NCBI GenBank assembly: GCA_964007475.1
Contig: OZ023273.1
Coordinates: 88,204,841-88,268,840 of the forward strand
DNA: 64,000 bases
DNA from: Hybos culiciformis
Lineage: Eukaryota; Arthropoda; Insecta; Diptera; Hybotidae
Direction of reading: 5' to 3'
The position numbers and the translations under genes were made by a program. Positions 10,199-20,672 of this stretch are shown here, one piece after another. Every line of letters begins with the position of its first letter. Position 1 is the first letter of the stretch. Below the pieces are notes generated by a model. That model saw only the letters and a program-made list of their open reading frames with translations. It did no database searches and was not told where the DNA came from.

Positions 10199-11222
10199 TG
10201 GTGGAGGCTCTTTAGCCGGACAATTCTTGTTAATTGATGTCACAATTATTGAGCATTTAGTGCTTAATTTGTGACTATTAGTGCCACAAAAACTAGAATT
10301 TGTGCTCGCTTGGTTTTTCAGAAATTTTGATTTTCGAATTTCGAACATGGGTCAAGGAGTCTCTTTGGCCGGATTCGAATTTCGAAAAAATAATGATGCT
10401 ATCATTTAGTGCTTAATTTGTGCCTATTTGTGCTACAAAAACTAGAATTTGTGCTCTTCAAAATTATGTGAAAACAATTTTTTTAGATTAGGCCAAAATT
10501 CCAAAATTTGAACCGAATTTTTTTTCGTCGAATTTAGAAAAAGCGAAAATGCCACCATTTAGTGCTTAATTTGTGCCTGCGTTTACTGTACTTTGTGAAG
10601 AGTGTCGCAGAACTAGAAGGGTGAGGTGCGGGGCGGCGGGCGGGCGAACTGGTGGTTGGTCAGTGGGATTTGCGGCGCGCGCCGCAAATCCCACTGACCA
10701 ACCACCAGTTCGCCCGCCCGCCGCCCCGCACCTCACCCTGATAGCTGAAGTTGAAATTTTTTCGAACTTACATTTTTTTCGGCGCGGCATATATTTTTTT
10801 TTTGATAAAACAAATCATCACAAAGTACAATAAACGCAAGCACAAATTAAGCACTAATTGGTGGCATTTTCGCTTTTTCTAAATTCGACGAAAAAAAATT
10901 CTGTTCAAATTTTGGAATTTTGGCCTAATCTAAAAAAAATTGTTTTCACATAATTTTGAAGAGCACAAATTCTAGGTTTTGTAGCACAAATAGGCACAAA
11001 TTAAGCACTAAATAATAGCGTCTTTATTTTTTTGGAAATTCGAATCCGGCCAGAGATACCACTTTGACCCATGTTCGAAATTCGAAAATCAAAGTTTCTC
11101 AAAAACTAAGCGAGCACAAATTCTAGTTTTTATGGCACTAATAGTCACAAATTAAGCACTAAATGCTCAATAATTGTGACATCAATTACCAAGAATTGTC
11201 CGGCTGAAGAGCCCCCACCGTG
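10199..11222. mobile_element. foldback element of about 1 kb with long inverted arms
   Basis: Arms of about 400 bp (roughly 10199-10590 and 10820-11222) are imperfect reverse complements; both carry GGCTCTTTAGCCGGACAATT-like outer ends and repeated TTTAGTGCTTAATTTGTG blocks. The right arm has about 60 extra bases beside the centre. No protein is encoded. The centre is the GC-rich palindrome listed separately. Confidence 0.85.
10618..10739. repeat. perfect 122-bp GC-rich palindrome
   Basis: Two 61-bp arms are exact reverse complements with no spacer; the axis lies between 10678 and 10679. GC is very high (GGGGCGGCGGGCGGGCG in each arm, GGCGCGCGCC at the axis) against a strongly AT-rich background. 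The flanks stop matching at 10617/10740. Such perfect identity implies recent formation, gene-conversion upkeep or an assembly artefact. Confidence 0.95.
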
Positions 11223-11245
11223 GAAAATTACAAAAAAAAAAAAGA

Positions 11246-11497
11246 TTGTACAACTGTCAAAAATTGTACAAGTGGTTAATTCGAAAAAATCGAGATTGTA
11301 CAACTGGTCTAAAATGTACAACTGGATTGTACAACTGGCACTAGTCTGTACAAGTGGTCAATTGTACAAGTGGAATCTTTTTACCATTTGTACAATCCAA
11401 AAAACCAAATGTACAATTAAATTTTAAATTGTACAAGTGGTATTTTGGATTGTACAACTGGTACAAAAAAATTGTACAACTGGTAATTGTACAACTG
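11246..11497. repeat. cluster of TTGTACAACTGG / TTGTACAAGTGG motifs
   Basis: About a dozen copies of a self-complementary TTGTACAA core followed by CTGG or GTGG occur within 250 bp at irregular spacing. They lie between the foldback element and the next inverted-repeat element. They could be subterminal transposase-binding repeats; no protein is encoded. Confidence 0.65.
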
Positions 11498-11929
11498 ACA
11501 TGCATCCCTTATTCCACTGTCTGTGCAATGCACAGATATTTGCTCAAAAACGTCACAAACATTGCACAGATAATGGAATCATCAAATTAGTTTGCTCTAA
11601 AATGTTTGCTCATTGTTGTCTGTACACTTTTGTACATACAAAAATATGTACATTGTACATACAGTGGAATCATTGTTAATCGTATCTGTACAAACAATTT
11701 GTTCAATTTTGAGCAGAGAAAAAATCTGCTCATACAAAACAAACTGCAGAGCAAACTTTTTTATATGTTTTGATTTTTTTTCAATAAATTCATGATAATA
11801 TTTATTTTATTTTTAAATTTAACCCTTTTTTAGAAAGGTTCGCTTTTTTTAGAGTAGGGTGGGTCTGGGCACTATACTGAATAAAAATGGGGTCCCGAAA
11901 TAATTTATACGGACATAATTTATACGAAA

Positions 11930-12182
11930 AAACGACATTATTCCTACCATACAAATGAGTAATGTCGCTTTCAGGAACGTTATAATTTATATATGAATAA
12001 AGTAGTTTTTTTTGTATAAATAATATCGCTTTTAAAGCGACATTATTTATCATATGATCGGTCGTTTTTTTTTTTTCTATAAATAATGTCGCTTCTAAAC
12101 GACATTATTTCTACATGAATAAAGTCGTTTTTTGATCGTATGAATAATGTCATTTTTAAAACGACACTATTTATAGTATGTG
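11930..12182. repeat. array of hairpin-forming ~61-bp units
   Basis: Successive units contain AATAATGTCGCTT...AAACGACATTATT, each an almost perfect inverted repeat, around 12018-12052, 12079-12112 and 12140-12180. A first, inverted-order version lies at about 11930-11972. The arrangement gives a row of cruciform-capable hairpins. Confidence 0.7.
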
Positions 12183-12288
12183 AGTAAAAACGAATGTTGG
12201 CCGTACTAAATGTAGGTGAACTGACATAACCGCGAATGCCATAACCGCGAAAATTTTTGTCATAACGGAGAAACTGGAATTTGTATGA

Positions 12289-12330
12289 GTTTCGCGGTTA
12301 TAACAAAAATTTTTGTTATAACCGCGAAAC
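12289..12330. repeat. perfect 42-bp palindrome
   Basis: Two exact 21-bp arms, each reading GTTTCGCGGTTATAACAAAA plus one A, meet between 12309 and 12310. Diverged parts of the same sequence (ATAACCGCGAA) occur just upstream at 12225-12260. Confidence 0.9.
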
Positions 12331-12908
12331 ACTAAAATTGGATTTTTATTTCGCATTTTTTTTTGTAGAAGATAACAGGATCCAAGCACCACAAATACGG
12401 CTGCAATTTCTTGTTCACTCTCTATATCTTTTTTCGTACTTGCTGTTCTAAATCCATTGATTTCGTGATGAATTTTCAAGTTAATAATTTATAAAAAAAA
12501 AATTCTTAATAATATAATTTTTAAAAATTATAAATGATCTTTATAAATTTTGGTTTCCAATTGAACAAACTTTTTTTTTCATTGTACATACTTTATGCGA
12601 GCAGACAATGGAATATATGAACAAACTCTATGTACAGACATTTGTTTGTGCATACATTATACAGATAAAAATTTGTGCAATTGAACAGACAATGGAATAC
12701 ATTGAGCAAAGCAATTTGTACAAAGTCGAATTTGTTCATTTTTTGAGCAGATTTTTTTGAGCAGATATCTGTGCATTGAACAGTCAATGGAATACAGCCT
12801 TTAGATTTATTTTAAACTTGAAAACTTATATTAATCCCGAAATTCTAGAGAATTCTCGAGATTTTCGGGACATATTTCGCAATTCTCGAGAATTAAAATA
12901 CTTCGAGA

Positions 12909-13690
12909 AATGAGAAACCCTAATTCCAATACATCACATCAACACAAAATGGCAGCATTCAACAGTATGGTATACCGTCTTTGCAGACTTCCATTTAACA
13001 TTAAAAATTATATGACGGAACTAAATAACATAAAAAGAATAGCTAAAATAAATGGGTATAATGAACAAAAAATCAATGAGTTAGTTAATAAACATACCAA
13101 AAAATTCGACTAAAATCCCAAACAACACTTACACCAATATTAGATGAAACTAACAAAAAAAGATATAAATTGACCTATAACGGTAAAAATTCACATAAAA
13201 TTAACAACATATTAAAAGACTACAACATCGAATGCGTGTACAATAGCGAAAACAAATTAAAAGATCTATTAGGTAATGCTAAAACAAAAAAAGACGATAA
13301 AGAAAAATCTGGCATATATCTTTTAGAATGCGAGGACTGTAATGCTAAATATATCGGACAAACAAAAAGATCTATTGAAAAAAGATTCAAAGAACATCGC
13401 GCAGCATTCATTAATAATCACCCTGAAAAATCAGCCATGGCCAAACACCTGATAGATAATAATCATAATATAAGTACGACAACAAAATTATTAAAAATAA
13501 TTAATGTTTCCACACAACTTGATGCGTATGAAAGTTTATTTATTCATAAGTATAGAGAGGTCAATAACCTTGTAAACACAGATAATGGACCTATAAATTC
13601 TTGCCTTTTCTATTTATAAGGAAAAAATTTATTTATCAATAAATTATCAATTTTTAATTTATAAACCTAGATATAACAGCTGTCTTTTGT
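12909..13690 (+). pseudogene. 5'-truncated Penelope-like retroelement: end of RT plus GIY-YIG endonuclease
   Basis: 12910-13113 encodes the C-terminal edge of a Penelope reverse transcriptase (HKMAAFNSMVYRLCRLPF followed by an IAKINGYN motif), and 13170-13619 the linker and the GIY-YIG nuclease. In the second ORF, GIY is at residues 48-50, KYIGQTKRSIEKRF at 60-73, and a conserved YESLF helix lies near 125. The GIY-YIG domain nicks target DNA for integration in this family. The two segments are in different frames, so a frameshift plus stop lies near 13111-13165. Everything upstream of about 12909 is missing, as expected for 5' truncation. The 3' untranslated part runs on to roughly 13690. Confidence 0.88.
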
Positions 13691-16600
13691 TTCTCTTCAT
13701 GATAATTTTTTTTTTCTCACAGTATATTATGCATTTTTTGTATTTTGCTTCATTTTATTTCGTTATTTTTTATTATGTATTTTTAATTTTGGCATAATTA
13801 GTTCAGTAATTTCTTAAAATTGATTAGATTAACATTGATAAAAAGTTTCATAAAGTTTATTAGAAAAGAAAAAAAAAATAAAATAAAATTTTTAAAATTT
13901 TTTTTAAAATTTAGAAGATTTAATGATTTTAACAACTTTATATATAATAAAGAGAACAATTTTAGGTAAAATTATTTATAAGCTTTATTGAATTTTTGTA
14001 CTTGATTTTTGATTTGTGATAAAATTTTTTAGTATTGTAAACTGTTTTTTCTTTGTTATTAAAACGATGCTTCCTTCTGGTTTGAAAGTCGATAATCGAA
14101 TGATTTATTTCACTTAATTTTACTATTTACAATGTTGTTTTCGATATAAATACAAATATTCGAAATTAGAATACAAATACTAAAAGGAACAGGTGAAACA
14201 TAATAAAAGGACAGTTATTTTATTTTGTTTGAATTCTTTTTTTTTTCTAGAATGCCTTTGACACAAAAACCACTTCAAAAGATTCTACAGTATAAGGAAA
14301 ATATGCTTGACAATGTCAACATGTTTTAGTTTAATTGATATTTGCTGCTGATGATATTTGGTAAACCAAATGAAACTGTAATATAATTTTTTGAATAAAA
14401 TTATTGTTTAGTAAAGTCTATAATGGTGTTTTAATTACTTTGATGTTATTTATTTAGTCAGACTTTACATAGTTCATATAAGACTAAAATATTTCTAAGA
14501 AATACATTTACATAATTTGATTAGATAAATATTGAAATTATATAATAATCCAAGATGCACTGGGATATCAGGCTTGTAAGTTCGAAAATTCAATATGAAT
14601 ATTTTTCTTATATTAGTATACAAGCAAATAAAACACAAAATTGGTTTCAAGAAAAACAAAAAATTCTCAAGTGTTTCTCAAGTGTTGGCATTTGTTATTT
14701 GGAGCATCAACACAGAATTTTAATTTGGTTTCCTCCAAAAACACATATCATAAAATATTATAAATATCAAATAGTTTCCAAAAAAATAAAATTTATTAAA
14801 AATGTTACAAAATTAATTCAAAATTTTTTATTTCCGGTTATTATTATAGTTATAGTATTTTTATAAAATTGAACCATTTAATTGTTAGAACGATGCCTTT
14901 AATAAAGAAATATTAACTCTATCAGAATATTAACTCTATCAGAATATTCAGAATTATTCAATATCATCCAAATTGAATATGAAAATAACACATTCAAGCA
15001 AGTACCACAGTTCGGAATTGATGGTGTTGACTACTTTAAAATCCTATTTCTTTACATTAAACTAAATCAAGATCCAATCAATATTAAATTTATATCCATA
15101 TAATTCATATTAATGTTCTATCTTCAAAACAAGTTTAATTCGTACAAAAATTGTATTTTTGATTCACAACATTTATCTCAATACTTAAAAAAAAAACCTA
15201 TATATAGGTATAATAAACTACGACATACTAAAATTTTCTTATTGAAAAGAAAATCTATGCAAAAAAAAAGTTTATTATTTGTTTATATTTTCTCTATCCC
15301 TATTCTAAACATTCAAATTGAAATCGATTTCCTTCCTAAATACATATATACATATATACAACTTTATAAAACCAAAAAAAAAAAAAATTAATGAAAATTT
15401 CTATAAAACTAAAAAAATCACCAAAAAATCTAAATAAAATTAAGGTGTCAATATTACTTAAGAATTGAAAATATATATTTTTATAAATAAACAACATATT
15501 ATTAAGTATATGTTGCATATATGAAGAAACTATAATCAGAAAAATATAAGAAAATTATGATTTTATTTAAAACCAGAAAATTATGAAAAAACATATTTTT
15601 TTCCCCTCTAAGAAAAAAATAAAAAGCAAACAAAAACAATAAACGAAATTTAATACAACTTATAAAATATCTGAAATTATAATATTATAAAAGAATTGGA
15701 AATAAAGCAAACGAAAACAAATTATTTTTTTTTGTTGTTCCTTGATTTTTCATTTAAATTAAAAAAAAAATAATATTATCAACTTCCAAAATTTTGGTTA
15801 AATTTTTAGAGCAAAAGTTAAAAAGTAAAATTAAAAAAAAAATTAAAAAGAAAAAATTTCATAAAAACAACAGAAAAGAAATATAATATTTTTAATTTTG
15901 GAAAAGTTTATAGGTCGCTAACCCGCAATGATAAAGAGCATGGAAAGAAATCACAAACTGATGGATAACATCAAAATTTGTTTTGTTGAATTTTATTTAT
16001 TTCTATTTTTTTTTCTATTTTTTTGTGTTAAATACATTTTTATTTTATTTTATTTCTGTTTTTTTGTCTAATTTATTTATTTTGATTTCTTCTTGAACAG
16101 AAGATGTCGGAAAAAGATTAATTGGGAAAATTGTGGAGGCGCTTCAATGAAATGGGGTTTGTAAAGAAAAAATTAAACATAATAAATATAAAAACAAATC
16201 AGAATTTATTATTTTTTATTATTTTGTTTGTTGTGCTTCTTAAGAAAAAAAATTTTACCAGAAAAATTAATTAGTCACAATTATATAAAAAAAAATTTTT
16301 TTATATAAAAATATATATTTAGAAGAAAACAATGAAAAAAAAAGAAGAAATTATTGAAGATAGATTTTATTTTTATGTAAAAAAAATAATTTTAGGTGTA
16401 CCAAATTTCAGACAGTATTCTGTTCTAGATTTCTTCATTATAATTTAGGAATTTTTTTTTTTAATCCTTTCACTATTACTAAAATAATATAAAATTATTA
16501 ACAAATTTCATTAAAAAAAGATTTTAAAATTTTGTTTTTGCGTAACTTAAACGTAGATTCCAGTGCAAAATATACTCGAAAACTAAATATGTAAATAAAT

Positions 16601-16714
16601 ATATTTATGAATATGAAGGTATGTTGCAAAGTAAAGTACAATTTTTTTGAGATTATTTATTAAAATTAATTTATATCATATTTTATATTCTGTGGCAAAT
16701 ATATTTATAAATTT
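13691..16714. other. 3-kb AT-rich stretch without recognisable gene
   Basis: Short ORFs are present but none shows family motifs. A segment around 14918-15103 reads as a plausible coding relic (tandem ATTAACTCTATCAGAAT at 14915-14948, then a frame with FGIDGVDYFKILFLY), which I cannot assign. The rest is homopolymer-rich with no inverted ends seen. Confidence 0.5.
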
Positions 16715-17269
16715 GTCCCATCAATGCTTAGTTGTTGTAACTGACTTTTTTGAGATTTTGATATTATTGGCTCATATATACTAAAAATTTTAAATCTTTT
16801 TTTTGCACGTATCCAGATGCCGATACCCACCTCCAATCCCGAGATATTCAGTATCGACATTATCGTAAACGCAAAATTTGGGAAAAAAAATCGTGCTTAT
16901 TTGTCTTACCTGATAAACTAATATTTTTTTATATGAGAAATTTTAGTTTTTTATTAAATTACACTTCAGACACTTTTAATTCCTGTTTGTCGTATTAAAT
17001 ACTTGATTTTATTTTTTTCTTCTATTTGAAAACTAATTTCTTATTTGTCGTATGTTCAAAAAAATATAAAATTAGGCGTATCTTCTCATTAACAATTGAC
17101 TGCTCATTTGTCGTTCGTGTTTCATATAAGGCAAGTTTGTTAAGTCTTATTTGATTTCTTATTAGTCGTACTCTATACAGATTTTTAATAACTTAGTCAA
17201 CTTGTAGGTCTTGATTTCTAAGGGAGACGTAGTTGCAATCTATACATTTGCAATGCAAAAAATAAACAA

Positions 17270-17374
17270 AACTTCAAAATGAAGTAAGTAAATTAAATTT
17301 ACTTAACACGGAAGTGTGTAAATAAAATTGACTTAAGTAAATAATTACATGTGTATTGACGCATGTAATATACC
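17270..17374 (-). mobile_element. MITE copy, inverted relative to the one at 19.7 kb
   Basis: Read on the minus strand, it starts GGTATATTACATGCGTCAAT and ends ACTTACTTCATTTTGAAG, matching 19648-19756 with moderate divergence. No coding capacity. Confidence 0.65.
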
Positions 17375-17399
17375 ATTCCCTGGCCTAAATTCTGCGGTA

Positions 17400-18782
17400 G
17401 TAAATATAACTTACAATTTACTATCAAAATGTAAGAGGACTTAGAACAAAAACTTCTAAAATTTTTCTCAACTCAGCCATTCTAAATTTTGATATTTACC
17501 TTTTGACAGAGACTTGGTTGTCCTATAACAGGGGTGTCAACTAATTTTTCTATAAGATCTACTTCGCGCAGTAAAAATCCTCTGCGATCTACTCTTTCTA
17601 AAATTAGGAGTAAGAGGAGAAAGCAATATTTATATGTTTGTCTGTTAAATTAGTTCGGTATTTCGACTTTATTATTTTCATTTGTGAAAATGCTGATTCG
17701 CACAAATATGTCGAACCAAAACAGGCGTGTAATTTTCAGCACATTTTTTTAGATTCGGATATTTATCTTCTGCTAAATATTTCCAGGATTAATCTTCGAA
17801 ATGTGTGTAATGTTATCCATATCAAAAATAGTTGAAAGGTTTCTGCTTTAATATTACTATCAAATGGAAAACTAAATAAAACTACATTATCAAATTTTTT
17901 AAAATCTTCGAAACGGTTTCCGAATTCTTCAATAACGTTCTTAATTTCTTTGATATATTTATTTTCATCATAATTAGTCGAAGCAGAACTTTTTAATTGC
18001 ACCAACCTGTTAGATTTTTTTTTTTTGATTCTTGAATTTGAAGATTGCAATTTGAAAGGAAATAAATATCTGAAATATGAATATTTATTGGCGATCGACC
18101 TAAAATCATTACGCGATCGACCGGTAGATCGCGATCGACGCTATTGACACCTCTGCCCTATAGTATCAACAACCTTGAGTTATTTAATCAAGAATTTATC
18201 GTTTTTAAAAGGAATAGATATAACGACGACTCTTTACCACCCAATACAATTCCAAAAGGTGTATTAATCGTTATAAGAAACACTTTTAATGTATCCCAAA
18301 TTTCTATCCCTAACGCAGAACACTTGGAAACCATTTGTGTGAAGGTTGAATTATTAGATAAAAATATCTATACAATGTTCTGCTACATTCCACCTAACAC
18401 AAATAGTGGTATTTATGACAATGTCCTTAAGGCAATAGATTTCATTTCCAACATCCTTGAACCCTTAGATGAATTTATCACTGCGGGTGATTATAATCTT
18501 ACTAGTATTGATTGGAAACACAATGACGGTGAATTCTTTCTGATCCCCGTAAATCCTTCAGGTGAATCTACTTGTTCTTTTCTTGACGCGCTTAGCGTTA
18601 ACGGACTTCAACAAATATCTGCTGTAAGAAATTCTCTGTTCAACTTGACTTATCTTTCAACACAGATTGGGACAATTTTGTATCCACTGAGTGTGCGAAT
18701 AGTCTTGTTAACGTTGATCAGTACCATCCGCCTCTATCTTTTTCATATTGTTACAGAGTCCCTACAATTCCCTTAAAAGCAA
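17400..18782 (+). pseudogene. CR1/Jockey-like LINE endonuclease fragment, split by a hAT remnant
   Basis: Before the interruption the frame gives QNVRGLRTKTSKIF and a DIYLLTETWLS motif, the start of an APE-type endonuclease. After it (from about 18164) come CYIPPNTNSG, AGDYNLTSIDW (catalytic D/N) and DQYHPPLSFSY motifs. This domain nicks the genomic target for LINE insertion. The same order and motifs occur in the LINE at 33-38 kb, so they are relatives. The fragment ends at about 18782 without any reverse transcriptase. Loss of the 3' part is not normal LINE 5' truncation, so the fragment was cut by the surrounding element or by deletion. Its first codons carry stops. Confidence 0.8.
17529..18155 (-). 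mobile_element. hAT remnant (GTF2IRD2/ZBED5-like transposase debris), 627 bp
   Basis: Ends CAGGGGTGTCAA and TTGACACCTCTG are inverted repeats. The flanking octamers TCCTATAA (17521-17528) and CCCTATAG (18156-18163) agree at 6 of 8 positions, a worn hAT target duplication. On the minus strand 17763-18050 encodes FEDFKK...LFSFPFDSNIKAE, and a further frame near 17630-17730 gives STYLCESAFSQMKIIKSKYR, the conserved C-terminal dimerisation motif of GTF2IRD2/ZBED5-type hAT transposases. The coding part is frameshifted and deleted, so the copy is dead. It inserted into the LINE endonuclease. Confidence 0.85.
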
Positions 18783-19647
18783 AAACTTGATTTTAGGTGT
18801 CGTATTTATTACACTTTGTATAGAAATTAGATAGAAACCTCTTTGTTTCTTAAATGTCGTAACTGCACTTTTTTGTCAGATACGACAACGATCGAAACGT
18901 TTTAGTGCAGATACGACAATTTACAAAAATTCGAAGCTTAATAACTAAAAAACTATTAACGTTGAAAGAAAGTGCTTTCATGAGAAAAAAGTTATCCCGT
19001 CATAGAAACGAATGTTGTTTTGAAATTGTTGATAAAACTAACAGATCGGCTATAATCAGCTTTTGAACTTTAAACTCGATTATCTCAAAACTAGGTTTAT
19101 GTTAGTTGCGACAAATAAGCATTGATGGGACGATATTATGATCGTCTTTAGAGGATTAAAATCATTGTGAGAATTAAAAAAAAAAAGCATATAAACGCTA
19201 TTGCCTTTATCAAAGTTTCAAAAAAAAAATTAATTTTGTTAAGAAAACCACACTTTTTATTTTTATCTTTAATTTCATCAAATTCTCACTAATCCAATAA
19301 AATAATTGCAATCGCTGCCAGAAAATAAGAGATAAATATAATATATTTTATAAATTTTTTTTTACTTGAACATCAAATCATTTTTTTTTGCTTTTTCTTT
19401 TTTACCCTTTGATTTTTCTACTTAGTAATTCCGCCAATATTATCTAGTATGCGCATATACATACTATAGAACAAAATAAGCGAGTTTAATAGTAATTAAA
19501 CATTGTTTTGTTGTGCTTGTGATTGGATTTACACGAGAAATCTTTTTTATTATAAATTTTGTATTATAACCAACATCGCTTGTAAACGCAAAACATTTTA
19601 ATGTGCATGTGTTCGGTAAGTTGTACTTACAATCGTAAATTTAGGAC

Positions 19648-19756
19648 AGTATTACATGCATCAAGACACATGCAATTATTCACTTAAGTAAATATTATTT
19701 ACATTTCCTATTAAGTAAATTGTATTTACTTACTTCATTTTGAACTGCGTAATACT
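19648..19756 (+). mobile_element. MITE, 109 bp
   Basis: Starts AGTATTACATGC and ends GCGTAATACT, an inverted pair. Shares its body with the copies at 6801 and (inverted) 17270. No ORF. Confidence 0.65.
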
Positions 19757-20672
19757 ATAAACAAAATGAAATAAAGACTTCAAGGTAAAAAATATGTTGC
19801 TGAAATATACAAAACTTGGAAAAAAATGGTTTCTCAAAGTGTATTTTACCCAAAAATTTATGGACTAGAATAAGATTTTATTTCCAATAGAAGAAAAGTT
19901 AAAATTGTCTTTTCGGTGAAATTGAAATTTACAAAAAAAAAATTTTCCTTCGATATAATACAAAAAAAATATTTATTCAATTTTGAATTCAATAAAACTC
20001 GGTCATCAATTTTTTTTTCAATTTCGAAATTTTTGATTGGCTTCATTTAATTTTTTCCTTTTTATAAAATTTTTTTATGAAAAGAAGTAAAATTTTATTC
20101 CTTCCTACACATTTTGTTTTTCGTTCCCGATCGTACAAAAAAAACAAAATTTTTTTTTATTAAAATTTTTGTTTAGAAAAATAGTTTTTTTCAATTAGAA
20201 AAATATTTTTTTATTTGGAGATTTGACTCTTTCACCTAAATTTTATAAGAATTGAAAATTTTCAAAAACTATCAACAAAACCACTCAACTTTTTTTTCCT
20301 TTTAACAAAAATCTTACTGAATATAAAACTACAGTTAGGTAAATATACAGATAGGTTTTTTTTCCTTTTTGCCAAAATATGATTATTTTTTTTTCTCCTT
20401 TAGAAAATTAAATTTTTCTTATTCACCTGCACTTTTTTCAAAAAGAAAAATAATATCATCTTTTTGACAAAAAAATTTTTTCAATCTAATGTTTTTTTAT
20501 ATTGTAATATTAAAAGAGATAAAAAAATTATTATTTCATCAGTCAAGAGTTGAAATTCGATAAATAAATACCATTATTCAAATTTTTAAATATACAAGGT
20601 GTTGAAGTTTAAATTATCAAGTGAATTTAACTTAATTTTTTTTTTAATTATTTTATTAAATATCGAATTTAA
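19757..20672. other. AT-rich non-coding, nothing recognised
   Basis: Poly-T and poly-A interrupted sequence with no ORF of note. It leads into the ATG at 20673. Confidence 0.5.

Larger units (their letters stand above)
11504..12800. mobile_element. non-autonomous TIR transposon, about 1.3 kb
   Basis: About 250 bp at each end are diverged inverted repeats. The outermost parts read (A)TCCCTTATTCCACTGTCTG inward from the left and AGGCTGTATTCCATTGACTG inward from the right, followed in both by TGCACAGATATNTGCTC. TTA directly follows the right end; the left flank is unclear. The interior (11880-12345) is an array of small hairpins. The right terminus resembles that of the MITE at 60754-61293, suggesting a related family. 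Confidence 0.65.
16715..19131. mobile_element. inverted-repeat element enclosing LINE and hAT debris
   Basis: GTCCCATCAATGCTTAGTTG at 16715 matches GTCCCATCAATGCTTATTTG read inward from 19131, with similarity for about 31 bp. Inside both arms a TTGTCGTA motif recurs: at about 16988, 17046, 17104 and 17164 in the left arm (58-60-bp spacing), and at about 18797, 18853, 18880, 18912 and 19107 in the right. The ends and subterminal repeats look like a DNA transposon; target duplication is not clear and the superfamily is unresolved. Confidence 0.55.

Noticed and set aside
10566..10833. ORFs of 74 and 86 codons on both strands across 10566-10833 with near-identical GC-rich peptides
   Set aside because: They are the two strands of the perfect palindrome read in equivalent frames, not genes.
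14555..14866. 103-codon ORF with two similar halves
   Set aside because: No motif, AT-driven composition, no supporting context.
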